Below are positions 56,112-64,000 of a DNA stretch of 64,000 nt, one piece after another; within the stretch, counting starts at the first letter, position 1; every line of letters starts with the position of its first letter. Made by a program: the position numbers and the translations under genes. A model generated the notes under the pieces. It had not been told where the DNA came from and made no database searches. It worked only from the letters and a program-made list of their open reading frames with translations. Origin of the DNA: CAZKWG01 sp964615375 (GTDB lineage: Bacteria; Myxococcota_A; UBA796; CAZKWG01); NCBI GenBank assembly GCA_964615375.1, contig CAZTOW010000012.1, forward strand, positions 1-64,000, in the 5' to 3' direction.

Positions 56112-57050
56112 ATGATGAAGCATCGAATCAACCCTCTCATCGACTGCGTGTTCAAGCGGCTGATGGGCACGGCCGAGAACCTCGACCTGCTCGCCAGCTT
56201 CCTGAACGCGCTCCTCGCTCCCCCCAACCCCATCGTCTCGCTGACGCTGGTGGACACCCACGTCAAGAAACAGACCCGCAAGGATGACACCACCATCGTG
56301 GACGTGCTGGCGACGGACAGCGCCGGCTACGTCTACCAGGTCGAGGTGCAGCTCACCCGCCACACCTGGCTGTTGGAGCGGATGCTCTACTGCTGGGCCG
56401 ACATCTACCAGGAGCAGATCCAGGCGGGCCAGGACTTCGACGTGCTGCGGCCGGTGATCTCCATCTGGATCCTGGATCGCCCCGTGTTCCGCGGTCACGG
56501 ACCCTGGCACCGACGCTTCCAGGTGCGCGACGACCACGAGGGGGCCCTGCTCAGCCCGCACCTCGACATCCACACCGTCGAGCTCAACAAGTGGCGCCCC
56601 CCGAGCGAGGCCCCCCTTGTCGCGCTGGACCGTTGGATGTACTTCTTCAAAGAGGCGCGCGCGTGGACCTCCCTGCCCGAGGTCCTCGACAGCCCGGAGA
56701 TGAGGAAGGCCATGAGCGTGATCGAGCGCTGGTCGGAGAAGGAGAGCGACTACCGCGCCTACCGCAGGCGGCTCCACGCGCTGCGCGTGAGCCGGATCCA
56801 GGAGAAGGAGCGGGTCCAGCTCCGGGAGGAGAAGAGCCAGCTTCTGGAGGAGACTGGCCTGCTTCGGGGCGAGAAGGCCGCCCTCCAAGGCGAGAAGGCC
56901 GCCCTCCAAGGCGAGAAGGCCGCCCTCCAAGGCGAGAAGGCCGCCCTCCAAGGCGAGAAGGCCGCCCTCCAAGGCGAAAACCAGCAGCTCCATACCGAGC
57001 TCGAGGCCCTCCGGGCCGAGCTCGCGCGCCTGCGCGCCGCGGGGGCCTGA
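56112..57050 (+). CDS. Rpn-family recombination-promoting nuclease/putative transposase
   Basis: This 312-residue protein belongs to the PD-(D/E)XK Rpn/PDDEXK_2 family: INPLIDCVFKRLMG, DDTTIVDVLATDSAGYVYQVEVQ (Asp and E-x-Q of the nuclease core) and a middle domain WMYFFKEARAW. Known Rpn proteins promote RecA-independent recombination and sit in recombination hotspots; recent work links some to phage defence. The C-terminus (residues ~225-312) is a long coiled coil with five perfect GEKAALQ heptads encoded by 21-bp repeats. ATG at 56112 or 56115. Confidence 0.85.
   Translation: MMKHRINPLIDCVFKRLMGTAENLDLLASFLNALLAPPNPIVSLTLVDTHVKKQTRKDDTTIVDVLATDSAGYVYQVEVQLTRHTWLLERMLYCWADIYQEQIQAGQDFDVLRPVISIWILDRPVFRGHGPWHRRFQVRDDHEGALLSPHLDIHTVELNKWRPPSEAPLVALDRWMYFFKEARAWTSLPEVLDSPEMRKAMSVIERWSEKESDYRAYRRRLHALRVSRIQEKERVQLREEKSQLLEETGLLRGEKAALQGEKAALQGEKAALQGEKAALQGEKAALQGENQQLHTELEALRAELARLRAAGA
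56868..56972 (+). repeat. Five perfect 21-bp tandem repeats (GEKAALQ heptads)
   Basis: The unit GGCGAGAAGGCCGCCCTCCA(A) repeats five times without change and then decays into GENQQL. Each copy adds exactly one coiled-coil heptad, so length changes preserve frame and register. The identity at DNA level implies recent expansion. Confidence 0.95.
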
Positions 57051-57111
57051 GCCGGCGGGCGTGCGCCGCGCCCGTCGCTGGGCTATCTCCCGAGCCCACG
57101 CGGAGGTGCAC

Positions 57112-57924
57112 ATGATGTCCAGGCTGGAGAAGGGCCTGCTGCGCGAGGTCGGGCGCGCCGTGAAGGACTTCCGGCTCATCGAGCCCGGCGACCGGATCAT
57201 GGTCGCGGTCTCGGGGGGCAAGGACTCCTACTCCATGCTGTCGCTGCTGCGCCGGCTGCAGGAGCGCGCGCCCATCGAGTTCTCGCTGGTGGCGGTGAAC
57301 CTGGACCAGGGGCACCCGGGCTTCCCCGGCCACCTGCTGGAGGGCTGGCTCAAGGACAACGGCTACGAGTATCGGATGATCAAGCGCGACACCTACAGCG
57401 TCGTGCTGGAGAAGATCCCTGAGGGAAAGACCTACTGCTCGCTCTGCTCGCGCCTGCGTCGCGGCATCCTCTACGACGTGGCCGTGGACCTGGGCGCGAC
57501 CAGGATCGCGCTCGGCCACCACCGCGACGACGTCATCGAGACGCTGATGCTGAACCTGCTCTACGCGGGCCAGATCAAGGCCATGCCGCCGCGCCTGCGC
57601 TCGGACGACGGCCGGAACGTGGTCATCCGGCCGCTCAGCTACTGCGCGGAGGAGGATCTGGCGGCCTACGCCGAGGAGCAGCGCTTCCCCATCCTGCCCT
57701 GCGACCTCTGCGGCTCCCAGGAGAACCTGCAGCGCAAGCGCATCAAGCGCATGATCGCCGATCTCCACGCGGAGAACCCCAACGTGAAGGGCAACCTCTT
57801 CGCCGCCCTCTCCAACGTGCGCCCCAGCCACCTGCTGGACCCGAAGCTGCGCGAGGCCATGGGCCTGGACGAGCTGGAGACCCTGGCGCGCGGGCGGGAC
57901 GAGACCCTGGACGCGCTGGGCTGA
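57112..57924 (+). CDS. ttcA: tRNA 2-thiocytidine(32) synthetase TtcA
   Basis: This 270-residue iron-sulfur PP-loop enzyme thiolates C32 of some tRNAs. The ATP-binding motif is VAVSGGKDSYSM (residues 34-39). The paired CxxC motifs are YCSLCS (Cys109/112) and PCDLCG (Cys197/200), which bind the [4Fe-4S] cluster. GHHRDDVIETLMLNLLY is the family HxxDD motif. GGAGG lies 5 bp before the ATG at 57112; ATG at 57115 is equally possible. Convergent with the methyltransferase, 8 bp apart. Confidence 0.92.
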   Translation: MMSRLEKGLLREVGRAVKDFRLIEPGDRIMVAVSGGKDSYSMLSLLRRLQERAPIEFSLVAVNLDQGHPGFPGHLLEGWLKDNGYEYRMIKRDTYSVVLEKIPEGKTYCSLCSRLRRGILYDVAVDLGATRIALGHHRDDVIETLMLNLLYAGQIKAMPPRLRSDDGRNVVIRPLSYCAEEDLAAYAEEQRFPILPCDLCGSQENLQRKRIKRMIADLHAENPNVKGNLFAALSNVRPSHLLDPKLREAMGLDELETLARGRDETLDALG

Positions 57925-57932
57925 GCCCTCCC

Positions 57933-58778
57933 TCAGACCCGGCGGAAGCGCAGCAGGTGGCAGCAGCCCGGGGTGTCGGGATCCGTCTCCTGGCGCGCCT
58001 CCAGCGCGAAGCGCTCTCCCAGCAGCTCCGCGAGCGTGTCCGCCGGAGGCAAGTACAGGCGGTCGGGGACGTCGCGGCCGTCCTCGAAGGGCAGGAAGCT
58101 CTCGGGGGGCCACCCCAGCATGCGGGCGAGCCCGACCGGATCGGGGACCTCCGCGCGCAGGGCCTGCCAGAGCGCGGAGACGGGGACCCCCTCGTCGTGC
58201 GCGTCCGAATGCAGGGCGGCGAGCAGGCGCATGCGCAGGCTCTCGGCGCTGGCCAGCTCACCCCGGCGCAGCCGCTCGAAGAGCCGCGCGGCGGGCTCGG
58301 CGGAGCGTGGTCGGGCGAAGATCCGCGTGACGAAGGCGGTCCCCGGGCGGAGGACCCGGTGAAGCTCCGCCGCCAACGCCGCCCGGTCCTCGGCGCAGAG
58401 CAGGGACAGCACCCCGTCCCCCAGGACCAGGTCCACCGATCCGTCCTCCAGGGGCAGGCGGCGCCAGTCCGCGCAGCGCGCGCGCGCCAGCGGCCCGCGA
58501 TCCCGCCACAGCGCCGCGATCATGGCCTCCGACCGATCGACCGCCACCAGCCTCCCCCGCGCCGCGGCGAGCTCGGCGAGCTCGGGCGTGACCCCCAGCA
58601 GCAGCGTGGTCCCGCCCGGCGGGAGCTCGGCGAGGGCCGCGGTGGCGGCGATCACCTCGGGGCTCGGGCGCCAGGGCGGACGCACCCGCCCCCAGGCCGC
58701 GGCCCGGCGCGCCCAGTACGCGCCCGCGGGATCGGCCGCTGGGGTCGCGGCGCCAGGGTCGCGGGCTTCGTGGCTCAT
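57933..58778 (-). CDS. SAM-dependent methyltransferase (class I)
   Basis: This is a 281-residue protein. TTLLLGVTPELAEL takes the place of motif I and is not the usual GxGxG. Then come LVAVDRSEAMIAAL (acidic motif II), VDLVLGDGVLSLL (motif IV) and LHRVLRPGTAFVTRIF (motif V). This is the Methyltransf_11 layout. The altered motif I (LGVTPE) is shared by a group of uncharacterised methyltransferases. The substrate is unknown. It diverges from the adenylating-enzyme gene and may belong to that cluster. Confidence 0.75.
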   Translation of the reverse strand: MSHEARDPGAATPAADPAGAYWARRAAAWGRVRPPWRPSPEVIAATAALAELPPGGTTLLLGVTPELAELAAARGRLVAVDRSEAMIAALWRDRGPLARARCADWRRLPLEDGSVDLVLGDGVLSLLCAEDRAALAAELHRVLRPGTAFVTRIFARPRSAEPAARLFERLRRGELASAESLRMRLLAALHSDAHDEGVPVSALWQALRAEVPDPVGLARMLGWPPESFLPFEDGRDVPDRLYLPPADTLAELLGERFALEARQETDPDTPGCCHLLRFRRV

Positions 58779-58854
58779 GGACGACCATCGTACCCGCTAC
58801 CCAAACAGATGTTCAATTGACGGGCCGCCGCTCTGGGGCGTTAATCGGGGTCTC

Positions 58855-60336
58855 ATGGACACCCGAGGGCCGGCGCACGTCGCGGACGCCTGGGCGAGCG
58901 CGCTCGTCCGCGCGGAGCAGCCCTACCTGATCGACGCAGCAGACGGCAGCGTATTCACCGTGGGCGAGCTGGATCTGCTCAGCCGCCGCGCCGTGAGCGC
59001 CCTGAGCGCCCTCGGCTTCGGGCCGGGAGACCGGGCCATCCTGGTCGCGCGGCCGGAGGTGGAGACGCTGCTCACCGTGCTGGGCGCGCTGCGCCTCGGG
59101 GTCACGCTGGCCCTGCTCCCGCCTCAGGCGCCCCCGACGCACGCGGAGGAGCTCGCCCGCCTCTGGGAGGGCGCGCGCACGCTGGAGCTGGACGCCGCGC
59201 TGGGGGAGGCGCTCGCCCGGCTCGAGCCCGCTCCGCCCCCCGCCCCCGTGGACCCCGACCAGGACGCCGTCGTCCTCTTCTCCTCGGGCAGCACGGGCCC
59301 CGCCCGCGGCGTGCGCCTCTCCTGGCGCGCCCTGGCCGGCGGGCTGGGGCGGCTGGCGCAGATCGAGGCCGAGAGCGAGGCCGCGCGGGTCGCCACCGGG
59401 CTCCTGCGCGCCGGCGCCCGCGAGGGCTGCGCCGCCCTGCCCCACACGGTCACCGGGTACCGCCTGCTGCTGGCGCCCCTCTATCGCGGGACGACCACCG
59501 TTTTGCTGCCGCCCGGGGCCGGCGCGGCGGAGCTCCTCGACCTCGCCGCGACCCACGCCCTGGATCTCCTACACGCCGGGCCCGGCTTCGCCCGCGCCTG
59601 CCTGCGCGCGCCCGAGCGCCACGCCGCCCTGGTGGGCCCCTCGCTGCGGGCGGTCGCCCTGGGCGGAGGCGCCATCGAGGCCGGGGATCGGCAGCGGCTC
59701 GCCGACGCGCTGGGCGTGGCCGTGATCCACACCTACGGACTCACCGAGTCCGCCGGGCTGGTGGCCGCCGCCATCGCCACCCCCGGCGGCCTCGCCCCCG
59801 TAGGGATGGGGAGGCCGATGGTGCCCGTGCGCGTGCTCGACGAGGCGGGCCGCGAGACGACGGGGGAGGGGAGGATCGAGGTGGCGCCCCCCACGGCGGC
59901 CTCGGGCTACCTGGGCGGCGGCGCGCTGTTCTCCGACGCGGCGCGGCGCTGGGTGCGCACGGGGGATCTGGGCTGGCTGGACGCGGCGGGGCGCCTGCAC
60001 GTCCGCGGACGGGCCGCGCGCCTGCTCACGCTGCCGTCTGGCGAGAAGGTGCAGCTCGAGGACGTCGAGCAGGTCATCCGCGCCGCGCTGGGCCTGGAGG
60101 TCGTCGTCGTCGCCGTGGACGGCCTGGAGCGGGAGCCCGTGCTGGGGGCCCTGGTGGTGGGGCCGCCGCTGAGCCCGGCCTGGGAGCGCCGCGCGCGCCT
60201 GACCCTCACCGAGCGGCTCTGCGCCCGGGAGCTGCCGCGCCTCTGGAGGGCCTGCGAGGCGCTGCCGCTCACGCCCACGGGGAAGGTGGACCTGCGCGCC
60301 GCCTCAGCCCTGCTGGCCGAGCCCGCCCTGCCCTGA
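58855..60336 (+). CDS. Acyl/aminoacyl-AMP ligase (ANL superfamily), stand-alone
   Basis: This 493-residue adenylating enzyme has motif A3 VLFSSGSTGPARGVRLSW, A5 HTYGLTESAG, A7 VRTGDLGWLDAAGRLHVRGR and the C-terminal lysine in TPTGKVDLRAAS. There is no fused carrier or reductase domain. It resembles DltA/acyl-ACP or acyl-CoA ligases. It is convergent with the GNAT gene and overlaps it by 33 bp, facing the cluster at 60304..64000 that has its own adenylating domain. Which acid it activates is unknown. Confidence 0.85.
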   Translation: MDTRGPAHVADAWASALVRAEQPYLIDAADGSVFTVGELDLLSRRAVSALSALGFGPGDRAILVARPEVETLLTVLGALRLGVTLALLPPQAPPTHAEELARLWEGARTLELDAALGEALARLEPAPPPAPVDPDQDAVVLFSSGSTGPARGVRLSWRALAGGLGRLAQIEAESEAARVATGLLRAGAREGCAALPHTVTGYRLLLAPLYRGTTTVLLPPGAGAAELLDLAATHALDLLHAGPGFARACLRAPERHAALVGPSLRAVALGGGAIEAGDRQRLADALGVAVIHTYGLTESAGLVAAAIATPGGLAPVGMGRPMVPVRVLDEAGRETTGEGRIEVAPPTAASGYLGGGALFSDAARRWVRTGDLGWLDAAGRLHVRGRAARLLTLPSGEKVQLEDVEQVIRAALGLEVVVVAVDGLEREPVLGALVVGPPLSPAWERRARLTLTERLCARELPRLWRACEALPLTPTGKVDLRAASALLAEPALP

Positions 60337-61068
60337 GCGCTCTGGCGGTCGAGGAGGCCGATCCCAGGTGTGGACCCACTGATCCGAGGGCGCGAAGCCG
60401 GCGCGAGCCAGCGCGGGGCCTCCGCCCGAGGGCGCCCCCAGGGCCAGCACGAGCTCCAGCCCGGCCCGCCGCGCCAGGACCAGCCGCGCCTCCAGCAGCG
60501 CCCGATGAACGCCCTGTCTGCGCCAGCGGGGCGCCGTGACCGCCCCCCAGAGGAGCCCGATCCCGTGCCCGCCGATCACCTGGAGGGCGCCGACCCCCCG
60601 CACCTCGCCCTCGCGCTCCTCCAGGACGAGGTGGTGCGCGCTCCCCACCAGGAGCCCCCAGGGGAGGCCCGGATCCAGCGCCTCGGGCAGCCCGCGCAGG
60701 CGCAGCGCGGCCGCGCACCAGCCCCGCACCTCGCCGGCCGTCCGGGCCAGCCGCACCTCCGCCCTCGCCTCGGGCGCGGGTCTCCCCCGCAGATCCAGGC
60801 TCCAGAGCTCCACCGGGTCGCGCGGGTGATAGCCCCGCGCCTCGAGCAGCGGCCCCAGCCCGTCCAGGGCTCGCGTGACGCTCACGCGCGACCAGACGCC
60901 CGCGTGCTCCCGCGACACGAGGTCCAGGAAGCCCGGGTCCGCCACCTCCGGGCGGGCCGCGTTGAGCTGCGCGAGCGGGATCGGGTGGCTCGCGCACCAG
61001 CCCTCGGGCGTCCGGAGCGCCCGCGTCCCCGGGGCCAGCTCTTTCGGGTCGGTGACCGCGGCCAGCAT
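60304..61068 (-). CDS. GNAT-family N-acetyltransferase
   Basis: This ~254-residue protein has a C-terminal GNAT domain: GVGALQVIGGHGIGLLWGAV strand region, the acyl-CoA loop RWRRQGVHRALLEA, and GAPSGGGPALARAGF. The first ~100 residues are unrecognised. The start may be ATG 61068 or TTG 61080; the TTG would overlap the MBOAT stop by 4 bp (TTGA). It is the last gene of the AMP-ligase/SGNH/MBOAT run and could acylate the same product or its precursor. Confidence 0.75.
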   Translation of the reverse strand: MLAAVTDPKELAPGTRALRTPEGWCASHPIPLAQLNAARPEVADPGFLDLVSREHAGVWSRVSVTRALDGLGPLLEARGYHPRDPVELWSLDLRGRPAPEARAEVRLARTAGEVRGWCAAALRLRGLPEALDPGLPWGLLVGSAHHLVLEEREGEVRGVGALQVIGGHGIGLLWGAVTAPRWRRQGVHRALLEARLVLARRAGLELVLALGAPSGGGPALARAGFAPSDQWVHTWDRPPRPPERSGQGGLGQQG

Positions 61069-61076
61069 CCGGGCGA

Positions 61077-62138
61077 TCAACGCTGTACCCAGGCGAGCCA
61101 GCGCGGCCAGGCCCGCAGGATCCAGAAGCCCGCCATCACCCAGCTCATCGTGAGAAGCCAGCCCAGCGGGCGCCAGCGCGGCGGGAGCTCCCGCGGGAGC
61201 AGCCGGGACCACAGCGCGAGGCCGAGCGCGTGCCAGATCCCCCAGAGCAGGTAGCCCAGGCTCAGCTCGTGCCAGAGCGCAAAGGTCGACATCGCCGCCA
61301 CCGTCGCCAGCGTCGCGCGCCGGGTGCGGGCCAGGATCGGCAGGTACACATAGGTCCGGCACCACTCCGAGACCGTGATGTGCCAGGAGCGCCAGAAGCC
61401 CGGCAGGCTGGTCTGGAGGAAGGGCGCGTCGAAGTTCTCGGGGACGCGCTGCCCGCCCAGCCGCCCGAGCCCGATGGCCACGCCGCTGAGCCCGGAGAAG
61501 GTGAGGTAGAGGCTCAGCGCGCCCAGCGTCGTCCAGAACAGCTGCTCGGGGAAGTAGCCGGCCCAGGCCGGAAGGACGGTCCCCACCAGCCAGAAGGAGA
61601 GCACGACCACCCGCACGTAGCCGTAGAGGATGCGCCGCAGCCCGAGGGCGGCGTCCTCTTCGTCCCAACGCCGGCGCCGCTCCCAGCGCAGCCAGTCGTC
61701 GAAGCGCTGCACCGGCCCCACCAGCACCGTGGGGAAGTAGAGCAGCCAGCCGATCACGTCCTGGGGGCCGTGCTCGGGCAGGTTCTCGCGCGCGGACTCG
61801 ATCCAGTAGTGGGCGAGGCGCATGATGAAGAAGCCGAAGCCGGCCGGGGCCAGCAGGGCGCCTGCGCTCAGCTCCCGCACCAGCACGCGCTCCCCCAGGA
61901 AGAGGGCCGCCAGCCCCAGCAGCCCGAGCCAGAACAGGCGCCGCCCCGGGCGCCGCCCCAGCAGCCAGGCGCCGAGCCCCAGCAGCACCGCGACCAGGGC
62001 GGCCTCGCCGTCCCACCAGCTCACGAAGCCCAGCGAGAGCAGGTCGCGGGCGACGGGCCAGCGGCGCCCCTCCAGCAGCCGCGCCGCCAGGACGAAGCCG
62101 AGCGCGAACAGCAGGAAGGTGGAGGTGACGTAGGGCAT
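61077..62138 (-). CDS. MBOAT-family O-acyltransferase (DltB/AlgI-like)
   Basis: This 353-residue membrane protein has ~9-10 hydrophobic segments. The MBOAT signature is clear: LTFSGLSGVAIGLGRLGG, VPENFDAPF, FWRSWHITVSEWCRTYVYLP, and the catalytic His region STFALWHELSLGYLLWGIWH. DltB and AlgI transfer D-Ala or acetyl to extracytoplasmic polymers. At 353 residues it is shorter than most. Its start shares one base with the SGNH gene stop (TGATG), so translation is probably coupled. Confidence 0.88.
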   Translation of the reverse strand: MPYVTSTFLLFALGFVLAARLLEGRRWPVARDLLSLGFVSWWDGEAALVAVLLGLGAWLLGRRPGRRLFWLGLLGLAALFLGERVLVRELSAGALLAPAGFGFFIMRLAHYWIESARENLPEHGPQDVIGWLLYFPTVLVGPVQRFDDWLRWERRRRWDEEDAALGLRRILYGYVRVVVLSFWLVGTVLPAWAGYFPEQLFWTTLGALSLYLTFSGLSGVAIGLGRLGGQRVPENFDAPFLQTSLPGFWRSWHITVSEWCRTYVYLPILARTRRATLATVAAMSTFALWHELSLGYLLWGIWHALGLALWSRLLPRELPPRWRPLGWLLTMSWVMAGFWILRAWPRWLAWVQR

Positions 62139-62860
62139 CAGGGCTCCGCCAGCTCCTGACCGAGCCAGCGGCGGAAGGTAAACGCCCCCTCGGCGCTGAA
62201 GTGGAGCCCGTCCAGGTAGAGCGGGTCCGGCCAGCTCTCGTCCTCGGCGAGCACCTCGAGGTCGAGCGCGCGCAGGCGATCGTGCAGTGCGCGGCGCTCG
62301 GCCCACCAGCTCGCCCCCAGGCGCCCGGCCATGGTCCTGCCCATCGGCACCTCCAGCACGACCCGACGCGCCCACCACAGGCGTGAGAGCAGCTGGAGCC
62401 CGGCCTCCAGATCGGGGCCGGAGCGCTCGAAGGCCAGCAGGCGCCCCACGGGGTTGTTCTCCCGGCGCTTGGGCCCCAGCGGGAAGAGCAGGTCGATCTG
62501 CACCACCACCACGCTCGGGTGGTAGGCGACCAGCCGCCACAGGCCCTGCTCCAGCGTCGTGGCCACCAGCTCGGGGCCGAAGACCAGGTGGGTCGGGCCG
62601 TCGATGCCCGCCGCGCTGCCCACCTGGTCCGTCAGCCGGCGCTCCTGCATGGCGAAGCCGACGCGGGAATTGCCGAGGATGAGCAGGGCGTCGCCACCGC
62701 TGCGCGCCGGGGTGGTGTCGAGGGTGCTCAGCGTGGCGTCTGTGGTGGACGACGCCACGTCCCAGCTCCAGCCGATCTCACGCCCCACCTCCAGGACCAG
62801 GAGCGCGACCAGGGCCGCGACGATCCGCCAGGGCAGGAGCGGGCTCCAGGCCTCAGCCAT
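62138..62860 (-). CDS. SGNH-like membrane-anchored hydrolase/transferase (DltD-like role)
   Basis: This 240-residue protein has an N-terminal membrane segment (IVAALVALLVLEVG). Its SGNH-type block I is LLILGNSRVGFAM (Ser nucleophile in GNSR) and block V is YLDGLHFSAEGAF (Asp-x-x-His). Such proteins accompany MBOAT acyltransferases (DltD, AlgX/J, PatB) and act on the extracytoplasmic acceptor. It overlaps the adenylation-carrier gene by 8 bp and the MBOAT gene by 1 bp. Confidence 0.8.
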   Translation of the reverse strand: MAEAWSPLLPWRIVAALVALLVLEVGREIGWSWDVASSTTDATLSTLDTTPARSGGDALLILGNSRVGFAMQERRLTDQVGSAAGIDGPTHLVFGPELVATTLEQGLWRLVAYHPSVVVVQIDLLFPLGPKRRENNPVGRLLAFERSGPDLEAGLQLLSRLWWARRVVLEVPMGRTMAGRLGASWWAERRALHDRLRALDLEVLAEDESWPDPLYLDGLHFSAEGAFTFRRWLGQELAEP

Positions 62861-64000
62861 GGGCGCGCTCCAGCAGGGCCACCGCGTCGGCCAGCGAGCG
62901 CAGGCGCAGGAGGTCGCGGCCCAGGATGCGGACCTCGAAGCTGCGCTCCAGCGCGTCCACCAGATCCAGGTGCCCGAGCGAGTCCCAGCCGGGGAGCTCG
63001 CCGATGCGCGCGGAGAGGGTGAGCGTGGCCCGGTTCGCCCCGAAGACGCGGGCCGCCAGGTCCAGCACGCGCTCCTCCAGCGGATCCTCGGGGCGGGCCT
63101 GGGGCTTGCCGGTCTCGCCGCGGCGCAGGTGATCGACCAGGCGCCAGCGGCGGGGGATCTTGTGCTCGGAGAGGCGCTCGCGCAGGAAGCTCGCCAGCTC
63201 GGCCTCGCTCACGCCCTCGGCCACCACCTCGGCCGCCACGCGCTCGCCCCAGACCGGGTCGGGCTCGCCGCGGACCTGGGCGTCGCGGACGGCGGGGTGC
63301 TCCAGCAGCGCGCGCTCGACCTCGCCGGGCTCGACCTTCAAGCCGCCCACGGAGAGCATGGACTTCAGGCGCCCGTGTACGCGGACCAGGCCGTCGGGCT
63401 CGATCGTGGCGAGGTCGCCGGTGGGGTAGTAACCCTGGCGGAGGGCGCGCCCGGGGTCGGGGGGCGCGCGGGTGACGCTGGGGCCGCGGATCTCCAGCTC
63501 GCCCGGCTCGCCCACGGGCAGCGGGCTCCCCTCCGGGCTCACGACGCGGATCTCGCAGTCGCGCGGGCGGCCCACGGTCCCGATCCGGCGGGTGGCGGGA
63601 TCGGGGCCGGCGAAGAGGAGGTTGCCGGTCTCGGTGAGCCCGTAGACGTTCACCACGGGGCGCCCGGTGGTCGCCTCGACCTGGCGCCAGAGCGCGTCGG
63701 GCAGGGGCGCGGCGGTGGAGATGAAGAAACGGAAGCGTCGCGCGTCGAAGAGCTCACGGAGGTCCTCGCCCGCGCGCAGCAGCATGGAGAGCAGCGCGGG
63801 GGTGAGCACGAGGTGGGTGACGCGCTCGCGCCACACGCTGTCCAGGACCTCGCTCAGGTGCTGGAGGACCGGGCCGCGCGTGCGGACCAGCGCGCAGCCG
63901 ACGTGCTCCGCCACCAGCAGGCCCATCACGAGCCCGTCGATGTGGTGCAGGGGCAGCAGGTTCAGGAGGCGGCTCTGCGCGTCGAGCTCGAGGGCCTGGG
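62853..64000 (-). CDS. Acyl-AMP ligase-carrier protein fusion (5' end beyond the window)
   Basis: At least 382 residues are visible; the N-terminal third lies past position 64000. The ANL core shows LPLHHIDGLVMG, VYGLTETGNLLF (A5), YYPTGDLATIEPDGLVRVHG (A7) and the C-terminal Lys in GETGKPQA. The last ~80 residues are a carrier domain with the phosphopantetheine Ser in GWDSLGHLDLVDALE. This joins the DltA-like and DltC-like activities in one chain: it activates an acid and loads it on its own carrier. It is the first visible gene of the overlapping minus-strand run with SGNH, MBOAT and GNAT. Confidence 0.88.
   Translation of the reverse strand, partial: QALELDAQSRLLNLLPLHHIDGLVMGLLVAEHVGCALVRTRGPVLQHLSEVLDSVWRERVTHLVLTPALLSMLLRAGEDLRELFDARRFRFFISTAAPLPDALWRQVEATTGRPVVNVYGLTETGNLLFAGPDPATRRIGTVGRPRDCEIRVVSPEGSPLPVGEPGELEIRGPSVTRAPPDPGRALRQGYYPTGDLATIEPDGLVRVHGRLKSMLSVGGLKVEPGEVERALLEHPAVRDAQVRGEPDPVWGERVAAEVVAEGVSEAELASFLRERLSEHKIPRRWRLVDHLRRGETGKPQARPEDPLEERVLDLAARVFGANRATLTLSARIGELPGWDSLGHLDLVDALERSFEVRILGRDLLRLRSLADAVALLERAHG

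Noticed and set aside
56868..56972. Tandem 21-bp repeats as a possible CRISPR or VNTR origin element
   Set aside because: They are contiguous, without spacers, and encode heptads in frame in a coiled coil.

Overview
The window is a very G+C-rich bacterial chromosome segment, probably from the Myxococcota or a nearby deltaproteobacterial lineage. The lineage is inferred from gene style, not from a marker gene. The signs are: a dozen lipoproteins with acidic Asp/Glu-rich linkers; MopE-type calcium-loop motifs (DCDD...YPGA...CDG.D.DCDG); a subtilase with a MYXO-CTERM-like tail; PEGA, FG-GAP and CotH-type surface proteins; a degenerate Ser/Thr kinase; and SelB. There are no rRNA, tRNA or CRISPR features and no intact IS element. 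Coding density is high, with many 4-bp stop/start overlaps and several convergent genes overlapping at their 3' ends.

Layout. 1-411: a palindromic, MITE-like repeat cut by the window edge. 412-11109: FAD monooxygenase, CotH/C-type-lectin lipoprotein, RDD protein, DUF4185-like lipoprotein, a solitary HNH nuclease, an MFS/epimerase pair, an EG-repeat lipoprotein and a carotenoid-isomerase-like oxidoreductase. 11087-18219 (minus strand): a small protein, pseudokinase and deoxynucleoside kinase; an AlgD-type sugar dehydrogenase; an SPFH-GYF protein; a degenerate MBL-fold protein; ornithine aminotransferase. 18331-29719 (mostly plus): subtilase, three large lipoproteins, an epimerase, an isochorismatase, then a lipoprotein-MurJ-MetE-like operon. 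29706-38824: glycosyltransferase, propeller lipoprotein, the second MITE copy, heparinase-like protein, the AmmeMemoRadiSam pair and an epimerase. 38840-48348: M28 peptidase, transglutaminase-like lipoprotein, a Tat-exported LDI-like protein with a LytS/LytTR pair, an oxidoreductase/TetR pair with a clear operator, and phenylalanine hydroxylase. 48345-57924: a 1203-residue calcium-loop lipoprotein with a PEGA partner, SelB, an ABC ATPase, an Rpn-family nuclease and TtcA. 57933-64000: a methyltransferase and a cluster of two acyl-adenylating enzymes, SGNH, MBOAT and GNAT proteins.

The right-hand cluster is the best candidate for an uncharacterised system. An adenylation-carrier fusion, an SGNH protein, an MBOAT and a GNAT follow one another with overlapping ends. 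They copy the logic of the Gram-positive dlt operon (DltA, C, D, B) in what looks like a Gram-negative genome. At DNA level the most unexpected signal is a 13-bp dyad, CTAR-N5-YTAG, found in three AT-rich islands inside unrelated coding genes (38070, 43353, 54440). Two further oddities are the very short, uncharged signal peptides of most lipoproteins here and a GCGGACA-N5-TGTCCGC repeat at two places, one just upstream of the Rpn gene.
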